DNA from: RBG-16-66-20 sp964564865
GTDB lineage: Bacteria > Pseudomonadota > Gammaproteobacteria > Burkholderiales > SG8-39
NCBI GenBank assembly: GCA_964564865.1
Contig: CAZMDA010000066.1
Location: 1-20,635, forward strand
Length of the DNA stretch: 20,635 bases
Direction: 5' to 3'
Below the pieces are notes generated by a model. The model did no database searches. It saw nothing but the letters and a program-made list of their open reading frames with translations, and was not told where the DNA came from. The translations under genes were made by a program, and so were the position numbers. Of this stretch, positions 1 through 7,146 are shown one piece after another (the first letter of the stretch is position 1; each line of letters starts with the position of its first letter).

Positions 1-17
1 GGCACCCCGCTAGGCGG

Positions 18-49
18 CGGCCAATGTGCACGATCGTGCACATTGGCCG
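18..49. repeat. Perfect 32-bp palindrome downstream of livF
   Basis: Each arm is 16 nt (CGGCCAATGTGCACGA and its exact reverse complement) with no spacer, so the whole 32 bp reads the same on both strands. The next pair outward (17/50) mismatches. The dyad starts 12 bp beyond the livF stop codon. No T-run follows on either strand, so it is not a canonical intrinsic terminator. It could be a transcript-end hairpin of the liv operon, or a dimeric regulator site belonging to a gene left of the window. The symmetry is seen directly; the function is open. Confidence 0.85.
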
Positions 50-61
50 GCCCCGCCGGCG

Positions 62-781
62 CTAGCCGCCGCCGGCCTCCTCCCCCAGGTACGCTTCGCG
101 CACCTTCGGGTCCGCGAGCAGCTTCCGCGCTTCGTCGGCCAGTGTCACGGCGCCCGACTCCATGACGTAGCCGCGGCTGGCGATCTCCAGGGCCATGCGC
201 GCGTTCTGCTCCACCAGCAGGATGGTGACGCCCTGCTTCGCGATGTCGCGCACGATGTCGAAGATCTTCGCCACCAGCATCGGCGCCAGGCCCATGGAGG
301 GCTCGTCCAGCAGCAGGAGCTTGGGCCGCGCCATCAGCGCGCGGCCCATGGCGAGCATCTGCTGCTCGCCGCCGGAGAGCGTACCCGCGGTCTGCGCCCG
401 GCGCTCCTTCAGGCGCGGGAACATGTCGTACTGCCGCGCGACGTCGTCGCCGATCGAGGCATCGCTGCGCGCATACGCGCCCATGGCGAGGTTCTCCGCC
501 ACGGTGAGCTGCGGGAAGATGCCGCGGCCCTCCGGCACCATCACCAGGCCCTTGCGCGGCAGTTCATGCACCGGCATGCCGGCGGTGTCCGCGCCGGCGT
601 AGGAAACCGATCCGGACCGAGGCACCAGCCCGCAGATCGCCTTCAGCGTGGAGCTCTTGCCGGCGCCATTGGCGCCGATCAGGCACACCAGCTCGCCTTC
701 CTCGACCTGCAGGTCGATGCCCTTCACGGCGCGGATGCCGCCGTAGTGGACTTCCAGCCCCTTCACCTCGAGCAGGCTCAT
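62..781 (-). CDS. livF: Branched-chain amino acid ABC transporter, ATPase LivF
   Basis: This is a cytoplasmic ATPase subunit that pairs with LivG to power amino acid import through LivHM. The 239-residue protein has a Walker A motif GANGAGKS (36-43), an ABC signature LSGGEQQ (135-141) and a Walker B KLLLLDEP (154-161) ending in the catalytic Glu160. The switch position after the last core strand is Gln192 (VEQN) rather than His, which is usual for LivF and distinguishes it from LivG. Length is typical of the family. Its ATG overlaps the livG TGA by 4 nt (ATGA), which implies translational coupling. It is the last gene of the liv operon. Family assignment is very secure; the exact transported substrate cannot be read from the ATPase. 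Confidence 0.96.
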   Translation of the reverse strand: MSLLEVKGLEVHYGGIRAVKGIDLQVEEGELVCLIGANGAGKSSTLKAICGLVPRSGSVSYAGADTAGMPVHELPRKGLVMVPEGRGIFPQLTVAENLAMGAYARSDASIGDDVARQYDMFPRLKERRAQTAGTLSGGEQQMLAMGRALMARPKLLLLDEPSMGLAPMLVAKIFDIVRDIAKQGVTILLVEQNARMALEIASRGYVMESGAVTLADEARKLLADPKVREAYLGEEAGGG

Positions 782-1560
782 GCCGCGGCCGCGTTCTCCA
801 TGCCGGTGCCGAGATAGGCCTCGATGACCTTGGGATCGCGCTGCACCTGCGCCGGCGGGCCCTCGGCGATGCGCTCGCCGTAGTCCAGCACCAGCACGCG
901 GTCGCAGATGCCCATCACCAGGCGCACGTCGTGCTCGATCAGCAGCACCGTGACGCCGTCGGCGCGGATGCGCTCGACCAGCTTCGCCAGCGCGAGCCGC
1001 TCGGAGGGATTCATGCCGGCGGCAGGCTCGTCCAGCGCCAGCAGCTTCGGCTCGGTCGCCAACGCGCGCGCGATCTCGAGGCGGCGCTGGTCGCCGTAGG
1101 GCAGCCCGCCCGCCGCCTCGTTGGCGCGGGCGCGGATGCCCACGTAGTCGAGCAGCTCCAGCGCGCGGCGCTCGATCGCCGCCTCCTCCCGCAGGGTCGC
1201 GGGATCGCGCAGCACCGCGCCCAGCACGCCGGCGCGCGTGCGCACGTGGCGGCCGATCATCACGTTCTCCAGCGCCGACAGGTTGGCGAACAGGCGGATG
1301 TTCTGGAAGGTGCGCGCGATACCGGCCGCGGCGACGCGGTGCGGCGCAAGCCCCGCCAGCGGCCGGCCGGCGAAGCTGAAGCTGCCGGCGTCGGGCGCGT
1401 AGATGCCGGTGAGCACGTTGAACAGCGTGGTCTTGCCCGCGCCATTGGGGCCGATGAGGCCGTAGATCGCGCCCTGCGCGATGGCGAACGAGACCCCCGA
1501 GAGCGCCTGCACGCCGCCGAAGCGCTTGCCGATGCCGTTCGCCTCCAGCAGCGCCGTCAC
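778..1560 (-). CDS. livG: Branched-chain amino acid ABC transporter, ATPase LivG
   Basis: This is the second ATPase subunit of the Liv importer. The 260-residue protein carries Walker A GPNGAGKT (37-44), the LivG-typical signature LPYGDQRRLEIARAL (153-167, in place of LSGGQ), Walker B KLLALDEP (172-179) and the switch histidine His210 (IEHD). The IARTFQNIRLF segment around residues 81-91 is characteristic of LivG. It starts with GTG, whose last bases form the livM stop codon (GTGA overlap), and its own stop overlaps the livF start. This arrangement suggests stoichiometric translation of the two ATPases with the permeases. Confidence 0.96.
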   Translation of the reverse strand: MTALLEANGIGKRFGGVQALSGVSFAIAQGAIYGLIGPNGAGKTTLFNVLTGIYAPDAGSFSFAGRPLAGLAPHRVAAAGIARTFQNIRLFANLSALENVMIGRHVRTRAGVLGAVLRDPATLREEAAIERRALELLDYVGIRARANEAAGGLPYGDQRRLEIARALATEPKLLALDEPAAGMNPSERLALAKLVERIRADGVTVLLIEHDVRLVMGICDRVLVLDYGERIAEGPPAQVQRDPKVIEAYLGTGMENAAAA

Positions 1561-2624
1561 CGCGCGTCCCCCGCCAGCTCCCGCTTGCGCACCGCCGAGG
1601 GCAGCAGGCCCGCGGGGCGGTAAAGCATCACCAGCACCAGCGCGAGGCCGAAGATCAGCATCCGGATCACTTCGGGCTCGACCACGATCCTGCCAAACAG
1701 CGCGTTCTGCAGCGGCGTCACGGTGTAGCGCAGGATCTCCGGGACGAAGGACAGCAGCACCGCGCCCAGGATCACGCCCCAGATGTTGCCCATGCCGCCC
1801 AGCACCACCATGGAGACGATCAGCACCGACTCCACCAGCACGAAGCTCTCGGGCGAGATAAAGCCCTGGATGGCCGCGAACATGCCGCCGGCGACGCCGC
1901 CGAACGAGGCGCCCATGGCGAAGGCGAGCAACTTGACCGCGGTGGTGTCGATGCCCATGGCGCGCGCCGCGATCTCATCCTCGCGCACCGCCTCCCAGGC
2001 GCGGCCGATGCGCGAGTTCTGCAGCCGGACGTTGATGACGATGATCACCACCGCCACCGCCGCCAGCAGCCAGTAGTACTTCATCGGCCCGGTGATCGCG
2101 ATCCCGAGCACGGTGTCGGTGGTCGAGAAATCGAAGCCGCCGACGCGGAACGGGTCGATCTGCGCGATGCCCTGCGGCCCGCGCGTGATGTTCACCGGCT
2201 GCGCCAGGTTGTTCAGGCAGATCCGCACGATCTCCCCGAACCCCAGCGTGACGATGGCGAGGTAGTCACCCCGCAGCTTGAGCGTCGGCGCGCCCAGCAG
2301 CACGCCGAACAGCGCCGCCAGCGCGGCGCCGATGGGCAGGATCACCCAGAACGGCAGGTGCAGCCCGAAATGCGGCGAGGCCAGCAACGCGTACGCGTAA
2401 GCGCCCACCGCATAGAACGCGATGTAGCCCAGGTCGAGCAATCCGGCGAAGCCGACCACGATGTTCAGGCCCAGCGCGAGCAGCACGTAGAGCACCGCGA
2501 AGTTGGCGATCCGCACCCACGCGGTTCCCGCGTAGGACAGCGCAAACGGCAGCGCGATCAGGACCGCCGCCACCAGCGCGGTCGCGATCCAGATGCGGCG
2601 CGGCGTCGCGACCACCGCGTTCAC
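1557..2624 (-). CDS. livM: Branched-chain amino acid ABC transporter, permease LivM
   Basis: This is an inner-membrane permease that forms the translocation path with LivH. I place the start at the GTG of 2622-2624, giving 355 residues beginning MNAVVATPRR. The reading frame stays open far upstream (to about 3626), but that part is antisense-like Arg/Gly-rich translation lying over livH. Visible features are several hydrophobic helices, the conserved LYVLLALGLNIVVGFAGLLDLGYIAFYAVGAY region near the N-terminus, and the cytoplasmic coupling loop AWEAVREDEIAARAMGI that contacts the ATPases. The GTG overlaps the livH TGA by 4 nt and the stop overlaps livG. The product ends with the RPAGLLPS motif common to LivM proteins. 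Confidence 0.94.
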   Translation of the reverse strand: MNAVVATPRRIWIATALVAAVLIALPFALSYAGTAWVRIANFAVLYVLLALGLNIVVGFAGLLDLGYIAFYAVGAYAYALLASPHFGLHLPFWVILPIGAALAALFGVLLGAPTLKLRGDYLAIVTLGFGEIVRICLNNLAQPVNITRGPQGIAQIDPFRVGGFDFSTTDTVLGIAITGPMKYYWLLAAVAVVIIVINVRLQNSRIGRAWEAVREDEIAARAMGIDTTAVKLLAFAMGASFGGVAGGMFAAIQGFISPESFVLVESVLIVSMVVLGGMGNIWGVILGAVLLSFVPEILRYTVTPLQNALFGRIVVEPEVIRMLIFGLALVLVMLYRPAGLLPSAVRKRELAGDAR

Positions 2625-3598
2625 GCGCGGTCCCCCACCCGCTCGCCGAGCAACCCGGAGGGCCGGAACACCAGCACCAGGATCAGCACCACGAAGGCGA
2701 ACACGTCCTGGTAGTTGGAGCCGAACAGGATGAAGTGGCCGCCGTCGGCGCACTTGTCGGCCGGACCGAGGCCGTAGCGGCACAGGTCCGTGAGCTCGCC
2801 GATGTAGCCCGCGCCGAGCGCCTCCACCACGCCGAGCACCAGGCCGCCCACCATGGCGCCGGGCACGTTGCCGATGCCGCCCAGCACCGCGGCGGCGAAG
2901 GCCTTGAGTCCCAGGATCGAGCCCATGGTGTACTGCGCGACGCCGTAGTAGGTGCCGACCATCACCCCGGCCACCGCGGCCAGCGCCGCGCCGATGACGA
3001 AGGTGGAGGCGATGACGCGGTTGATGTCCACGCCCATCAGCCCGGCCACCTGCGGGTTCTGCGCCGTGGCGCGCATCGCGGTGCCGAGGCGCGTGCGATA
3101 CACCAGCAGCGCGAGGCCGGCCATCAGCGCGAAGCACAGGCCGAGGATGGTGAGCTGCACGCCGGTCACCGTGGCGCCGAGGATGTGGAACGTCTTCAGC
3201 GGAATGATCTGCGGGAAGGCGAGCACGTTGCGGCTCCAGACCAGCATCGCCAGGTGCTGCAGGATGATGGACACGCCGATGGCGGTGATGAGCGGCGCCA
3301 GGCGCGGCGCGCGGCGCAGCGGCCGGTAGGCCAGCTTCTCCATGCCGTAGCCCACCAGCATGCAGACCGGGATGGCGCAGGCGGTGCCGACGAGGACCAC
3401 CGCGAGCGGCGGCAGGCCGCCGGCGGCGAGCAGGTTGATGACCGTGAAGGCGACCATCGCGCCGATCATCACCACCTCGCCGTGCGCGAAGTTGATCAGC
3501 TGGATGATGCCGTACACCATGGTGTAGCCGAGCGCGACCACGGCGTACACCGCGCCCAGGGTCAGCCCGTTCACCATCTGCTGGACGAAGATGTCCAC
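2621..3598 (-). CDS. livH: Branched-chain amino acid ABC transporter, permease LivH
   Basis: This is the partner permease of LivM. The 325-residue product opens with MDIFVQQMVNGLTLGAVYA and continues through YTMVYGIIQLINFAHGE, the conserved LivH N-terminus, so I accept the GTG start at 3596-3598. No Shine-Dalgarno sequence precedes it. The next in-frame ATG is seven codons in and would cut the conserved start. The coupling loop TAMRATAQNPQVAGLMGVD lies mid-protein, and the C-terminus carries the RPSGLLGE motif. The gene begins 14 nt after the T-tract of a terminator that follows livK. Its expression therefore probably depends on readthrough or on an unseen weak promoter inside livK. Family call secure. 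Confidence 0.94.
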   Translation of the reverse strand: MDIFVQQMVNGLTLGAVYAVVALGYTMVYGIIQLINFAHGEVVMIGAMVAFTVINLLAAGGLPPLAVVLVGTACAIPVCMLVGYGMEKLAYRPLRRAPRLAPLITAIGVSIILQHLAMLVWSRNVLAFPQIIPLKTFHILGATVTGVQLTILGLCFALMAGLALLVYRTRLGTAMRATAQNPQVAGLMGVDINRVIASTFVIGAALAAVAGVMVGTYYGVAQYTMGSILGLKAFAAAVLGGIGNVPGAMVGGLVLGVVEALGAGYIGELTDLCRYGLGPADKCADGGHFILFGSNYQDVFAFVVLILVLVFRPSGLLGERVGDRA

Positions 3599-3612
3599 GC
3601 GGCGAGACTAGC

Positions 3613-3641
3613 AAAAAAAACGGCACCCGAAGGTGCCGTTT
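3613..3641 (-). terminator. UUCG-capped intrinsic terminator between livK and livH
   Basis: Read on the minus strand, a perfect 10-bp stem AAACGGCACC / GGTGCCGTTT is closed by a TTCG tetraloop and followed by eight T residues. It begins 16 nt after the livK stop codon. A C(UUCG)G loop and an uninterrupted U-tract are hallmarks of efficient Rho-independent termination. Inside an operon this would give high binding-protein mRNA and lower permease/ATPase mRNA. Confidence 0.92.
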
Positions 3642-3657
3642 CCGTCGGCCAGGCGCT

Positions 3658-4947
3658 CTACTTCTTCGCCTCGTCCTTCTTGGCCTCCGCCGGGGCGGCG
3701 GCAGGCGCCGCTGCCGGCGCGGGCGCAGCGCCCTTGATGAAGTCCTCGTAGGACACCGTCTGGCCGCCCTTGACGATCGCGATCGGCTCGAGCTTGCCGG
3801 CCTTCATGGTGAAGATCGTGATCTCGGCGCCCTTGCGGTCGCCCTTGTCGTCGAACGCGATCTGCCCGGTGGCGCCCTTGTAGTCGATCTTGGCCAGCTC
3901 CGGCAGGTACTTCGCCGGGTCGGCCGAGTTCGCCTTCTTCATCGCCTCGATCAGCAGGTTCGCGGCGTCGTAGGTGAACGGCGCGTAGATGATCGGGTCG
4001 ACGTTGAACTTCTTCTTGTACGCCTCGAGGAACTTCTTGTCCGCCGCCTGCGGCGGCAGGCCCGCCTGCGAGCACAGCAGGCCGTCGGCCGCCGCGCCGG
4101 CGAGCTTGGGCATCTCGTCGGTGCAGGCGCCGTCGCCGAAGGAGAACACCGCCTTGATGCCGAGTTCGCGCGCCTGCTTGAGCATCGGACCGCCGGTGGC
4201 GTCCATGCCGCCGTAGAACACCGCGTCGGCGTTGCGGCCCTTCACCTTGGTGAGCACGGCCTTCCAGTCGGTGGTCTTGTCCGTGCCCTTCTCGCGCGGC
4301 AGCACCTTGATGTTGGCCGCCTTGAGGGACTTCTCCACCTCGTTGGCGAGGCCCTCGCCATAGGCGGTGGCGTCATCGATCACCGCCACCAGCTTGGGCT
4401 TCTTCGTCGAGGCGAGGTAGTTCGCCACCGCCGGGCCCTGCTGGTCGTCGCGCGCGACGACGCGGAACTGCACCTTGAACCCCTGCTCGGTGAGCTTCGG
4501 GTTGGTGGCCGAACCGGAGATCACCGGCACGCCGGCCTTGTTGTAGATGTCGGAGGCCGGGATCGAGGTGCCGGAGTTCAGGTGGCCGACCACGCCGGCG
4601 ACCTTCGCGTCCACCAGCTTCTGCGCCACCGTGGTGCCGACCTTCGGGTCGGCCTGGTCGTCCTCGGGCACGAGAACGAACTTCGCGTCCTTGCCGTCGA
4701 TCTTGATCTTGGCCTCGTTGGCCTCGTCGATCGCCAGGCGGGCGCCGTTCTCGTTGTCCTTGCCCAGGTGCGCGATGCCGCCGGTGAGCGGTCCGACGTG
4801 GCCGATCTTGATCTCGATGGACGGCGGCGGCGGGGGCGGCGCGTCCTTCTTCACTTCCGCGGTCTTCTTCGTGTCGGCCGGCTTGTCGCCGCAGCCGATC
4901 ACGGCAAGCGAGGCGGCAAGGACGGTCAGTCCAAGCTTGAGCTTCAT
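3658..4947 (-). CDS. livK: Branched-chain amino acid ABC substrate-binding protein, probable lipoprotein
   Basis: This is a periplasmic-side binding protein of the Liv family (Peripla_BP_6 type I fold) that delivers substrate to LivHMGF. It has 429 residues, longer than the usual ~370. The N-terminus MKLKLGLTVLAASLAVIGC has a lipobox V-I-G-Cys19, so lipid anchoring is predicted; Gly20 at +2 would not retain it in the inner membrane under the E. coli rule. A charged and six-proline linker (about 20-43) leads into the binding domain (IKIGHVGPLTGGIAHLGKD). The C-terminus ends in an Ala/Pro then Lys/Glu-rich tail of about 25 residues. GGAGA lies a few bases upstream of the ATG. It is the first gene of the liv operon. 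Ligand not determined: Leu/Ile/Val is the family default, but related proteins bind other amino acids or amides. Confidence 0.93.
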   Translation of the reverse strand: MKLKLGLTVLAASLAVIGCGDKPADTKKTAEVKKDAPPPPPPSIEIKIGHVGPLTGGIAHLGKDNENGARLAIDEANEAKIKIDGKDAKFVLVPEDDQADPKVGTTVAQKLVDAKVAGVVGHLNSGTSIPASDIYNKAGVPVISGSATNPKLTEQGFKVQFRVVARDDQQGPAVANYLASTKKPKLVAVIDDATAYGEGLANEVEKSLKAANIKVLPREKGTDKTTDWKAVLTKVKGRNADAVFYGGMDATGGPMLKQARELGIKAVFSFGDGACTDEMPKLAGAAADGLLCSQAGLPPQAADKKFLEAYKKKFNVDPIIYAPFTYDAANLLIEAMKKANSADPAKYLPELAKIDYKGATGQIAFDDKGDRKGAEITIFTMKAGKLEPIAIVKGGQTVSYEDFIKGAAPAPAAAPAAAPAEAKKDEAKK

Positions 4948-4988
4948 GGTTTCTCCGGATTCGGGGGTTGGGTAAGAAATGGGGTCGT

Positions 4989-5014
4989 TCAGGTCGTACC
5001 TGATTCGTACCTGA
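4989..5014. promoter_or_regulatory. Candidate operator upstream of livK (three TCAGGT half-sites)
   Basis: Reading the plus strand there is TCAGGT, 3 nt, ACCTGA, 5 nt, ACCTGA. The first two form a 6-3-6 inverted repeat and the last two form a direct repeat (TCGTACCTGA twice, 11 bp apart, about one helical turn). It sits about 40-65 bp upstream of the livK start, just downstream of the best -10 candidate. A protein bound there could block early transcription. The repeats are seen; the regulator is unknown. Confidence 0.5.
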
Positions 5015-5025
5015 CGTGCGCGCGC

Positions 5026-5054
5026 ATATTACAGCCGGCGAGGGAAAACAAAAA
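5026..5054 (-). promoter_or_regulatory. Possible sigma70-type promoter for livK
   Basis: On the minus strand a TAATAT hexamer (5026-5031) is a good -10 match in otherwise G+C-rich DNA. A weak -35 candidate, TTTTTG (5049-5054), lies 17 bp upstream and overlaps the T-tract of the cytochrome terminator. The position fits a start site about 70 nt before the livK ATG. The -35 is poor, so an activator may be needed. Confidence 0.35.
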
Positions 5055-5075
5055 GGCCGGGCAAGCCCGGCCTTT
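5043..5075 (-). terminator. Intrinsic terminator after the cytochrome c gene
   Basis: On the minus strand an inverted repeat with arms AAAGGCCGGGC / GCCCGGCCTTT (5052-5075) is followed by TTTTTGTTTT. It lies 27 bp downstream of the cytochrome c stop codon and would insulate that gene from livK. Confidence 0.88.
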
Positions 5076-5102
5076 CTCCATCTGCGTGTAGGGTCTAGGC
5101 GG

Positions 5103-5414
5103 CTACTTGACCGACAGGATCCATTTGACCAGCGCCTGGACGTCGGCGTCCGGCACGGCCGGGTTCGGGGGCATGGGTACCTGGCCCCAAACGCCGGTGC
5201 CGCCCTTCTTCACCTTGTCGGCCAGCTTGGCCTGCGCATCCTTCTGCCCGGCGTACTTCTTGGCCACCTCGACGTAGGTCGGGCCGACCGTCTTGGCGCC
5301 CTTCACGTTGTGGCAGGCGACGCAGGCGTGCTTCTTGGCGAGGTCCTCGCTCGCCTGGGCCGGAAGGGCAAACAGCGCCGCGACCGCGGCGAATGCAAGT
5401 GCTTGATTCTTCAT
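5103..5414 (-). CDS. Small class I cytochrome c (c551/c8-like)
   Basis: This is a periplasmic monohaem electron carrier. The 103-residue precursor has a Sec signal peptide (1-21, cleavage likely after AQA) and an 82-residue mature part, the usual size of cytochrome c551. The single haem-binding motif is CVACH at 31-35, and Met81 in VPMPPN is the probable axial ligand, followed by a C-terminal helix (VQALVKWILSVK). AAGGAA precedes the ATG at good spacing. It is flanked downstream by its own terminator and lies 124 bp after the FkbM-type gene. No oxidase, reductase or maturation gene is adjacent, so its redox partner cannot be named. Confidence 0.93.
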   Translation of the reverse strand: MKNQALAFAAVAALFALPAQASEDLAKKHACVACHNVKGAKTVGPTYVEVAKKYAGQKDAQAKLADKVKKGGTGVWGQVPMPPNPAVPDADVQALVKWILSVK

Positions 5415-5453
5415 GAGGTTCCTTTTGTCTGTGCGGGCGCCATGCTACCCGAA

Positions 5454-5478
5454 CGCGCCAGTTTTGCAAGCTGGCGCG
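5454..5478. other. Inverted repeat upstream of the cytochrome c gene
   Basis: Arms CGCGCCAG (5454-5461) and CTGGCGCG (5471-5478) flank a 9-nt loop. The repeat lies 40-64 bp upstream of the cytochrome c start and about 60 bp after the FkbM-type gene stop. No T-run follows on either strand, so it is not a standard terminator. It could be a transcript-end hairpin or an operator. Confidence 0.4.
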
Positions 5479-5538
5479 ACGCCGTGCCTTCCATGAACGC
5501 GTCGATGCGGCTGCGCGTTGACCGGACCCGCCCCGGCC

Positions 5539-6495
5539 TCAAGGCCCTTTCACGCGGAACAGGATATCGGCCACGCCCCGTTCCTCGAGCGGGTAGGCAT
5601 TGTCCTGCAGCGCGCGCCAGGTGACCGGGAGTACCGCGTGGCGGAACAGCACCCCGACGGGCTCGTAGCCGTGCCCCTGGAGCAGCGCGGCCATCTCCGC
5701 CCGGGCCGCGGGCGATTCATGGCCAATCTCGATCGCAAGTGCCGGCCGGTGCCGGCGCAAGGTTGCCTCCGCGCCGCGCAGCACCGGCAACTCATGCCCC
5801 TCCACGTCGACCTTGATCAGGCTGATCCTGCGCCCGCCGATGCGCGAGCGCTGCACCAGGTCGTCCAGTCTCTCGGTCGCGACCTGGACGGTGCCCGCCG
5901 CGGCGCCCTCGACCAGCCGTGAGCCGCCCGAGTCCTGCAGCGTGCCTTCGCCGTACCGCAGTTCCAGGTTCGCGCTGGCCGCATCGGCGGATGCGGCGCA
6001 CTGGATCACCTCGATCCAGTCCAGGCCGTTCGCGAACGCGGTCCTGCGCAGCGCATCGGCGAGGAACGGGATCGGTTCGACCGCCAGGCAGGCGCCCACG
6101 GCGCCGACCGCGCGCGCAAAAGGCACCGTCAACTCGCCGATGTTCGCGCCGACGTCGATCACCGCGGTGCCGGGCGCGCAGAAGCGCGCCAGGATCGGCG
6201 CGTTGACCTGGTCGGCGTCGCCCTTGGTGAGCACGGTGTAGCCGTGGAGATCGAGCTCGCGCGGCACGAAGAACAGCGTCCCGTCCTGCAGCGGCACATA
6301 GGCGCCCTCGAACCGCGGCCAGCCCGCGATCAGCCTGCGGCGCGCCGTGGCGCGCGCAGCGCCGACGAGCCGGTACAGCCAGTTCGCGCGTCGCGCCGCG
6401 ACGGCGTGATCGCGCAGCCGCGCGGCCATGGCGGCCAGTTCCAGGATCTCCCGGCGTCGTCCCAAGTTCCGTCTCCCGATTGCCGGAGGCCGCAT
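5539..6495 (-). CDS. FkbM family SAM-dependent methyltransferase
   Basis: This is a class I methyltransferase of the FkbM family, whose members methylate hydroxyls of sugars or polyketides. I use the ATG at 6495, giving 318 residues; a GTG at 6540 would overlap the divergent neighbour, and an ATG at 6429 is possible. The SAM-binding motif I VIDVGANIGELT spans about 112-123, the acidic strand LAVEP follows at about 137-141, and the FkbM hallmark KVDVEGHE lies at about 228-235. The N-terminal 60 or so residues are Arg/Ala-rich and less typical. No glycosyltransferase or polysaccharide gene is nearby, so its acceptor cannot be inferred. The family is clear from motifs; the start is uncertain because no strong Shine-Dalgarno sequence is visible. 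Confidence 0.85.
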   Translation of the reverse strand: MRPPAIGRRNLGRRREILELAAMAARLRDHAVAARRANWLYRLVGAARATARRRLIAGWPRFEGAYVPLQDGTLFFVPRELDLHGYTVLTKGDADQVNAPILARFCAPGTAVIDVGANIGELTVPFARAVGAVGACLAVEPIPFLADALRRTAFANGLDWIEVIQCAASADAASANLELRYGEGTLQDSGGSRLVEGAAAGTVQVATERLDDLVQRSRIGGRRISLIKVDVEGHELPVLRGAEATLRRHRPALAIEIGHESPAARAEMAALLQGHGYEPVGVLFRHAVLPVTWRALQDNAYPLEERGVADILFRVKGP

Positions 6496-6534
6496 AATGG
6501 CGCGAGCGCCATCACCGGTCCGGAGCCACGTCCC

Positions 6535-7128
6535 TTGCACACAGAAACCGGCGCCCAGTTCGCCGCCACGGATTCGCGCGCAGCCGAGGTGCTGTCATTC
6601 TGGTTCCGTGGGCCGGAGAAGCGCAAGGCCTGGTTTGAGAAGGACCCGGCGTTCGATGCCGAGATCCGCGCCCGCTTCCTGCCGCTCCACGAAGCCGCCG
6701 CAGCCGGCGCGCTCGCCCGCTGGCGGGATTCGCCCGGGGACTGCCTGGCGCTGGTCGTCGCGCTCGACCAGTTCCCGCGCAACATGTTCCGGGGCAGCGC
6801 GCGCGCCTTCGCCGCCGATCCCCTCGCGCTCGCCACCGCGAAGCACGCGCTCGCGCTCGGATATGACCGCGCCATGCTGCCCGTTGAGCGCCAGTTCCTG
6901 TACCTGCCGCTGGAGCATTCCGAATCGCTGGCCGACCAGGAGCGCTGCCTGGAACTGATGCGCGAGATCGCGGTGTTTCCGGAGACGGCCGACCTGCCGA
7001 AATGGGCGCAGGCGCACCTGGACATCATCCAGCGCTTCGGCCGCTTCCCGCATCGGAATGCCGCGCTCGGCCGCGCGTCCACGCCCGAGGAGATCGCGTT
7101 CCTGCAGCAGCCAGGGTCGAGCTTCTAG
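6535..7128 (+). CDS. DUF924 family protein
   Basis: This is a soluble, all-helical protein of the widespread DUF924 family, related to TPR folds and without an established biochemical role. Diagnostic stretches are EVLSFWFRGPEKRKAWFEKD near the N-terminus, LALVVALDQFPRNMFRG in the middle and RQFLYLPLEHSESLADQ further on, then a conserved FPHRNAALGRASTPEE at the C-terminus. I choose the TTG at 6535 (197 residues, the family's usual size) because GGAG lies 9 nt upstream. The frame stays open further upstream only as antisense to the FkbM gene. It is divergent from that gene with about 39 bp between starts. Confidence 0.87.
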   Translation: MHTETGAQFAATDSRAAEVLSFWFRGPEKRKAWFEKDPAFDAEIRARFLPLHEAAAAGALARWRDSPGDCLALVVALDQFPRNMFRGSARAFAADPLALATAKHALALGYDRAMLPVERQFLYLPLEHSESLADQERCLELMREIAVFPETADLPKWAQAHLDIIQRFGRFPHRNAALGRASTPEEIAFLQQPGSSF

Positions 7129-7146
7129 GGCGCGGGCGACCGACCC

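Noticed and set aside
2625..3626. Upstream extension of the livM reading frame over livH
   Set aside because: The extended translation is Arg/Gly-rich and unlike any permease. The GTG at 2622-2624 with GTGA overlap gives the normal LivM N-terminus and length.
5052..5075. Possible plus-strand terminator or attenuator
   Set aside because: The T-rich tail lies only on the minus-strand side, directly after the cytochrome c gene, and no plus-strand gene ends here.
6244..6534. N-terminal extension of the DUF924 protein
   Set aside because: This part is antisense to the FkbM gene and not family-like. The TTG at 6535 with GGAG upstream gives the usual size.
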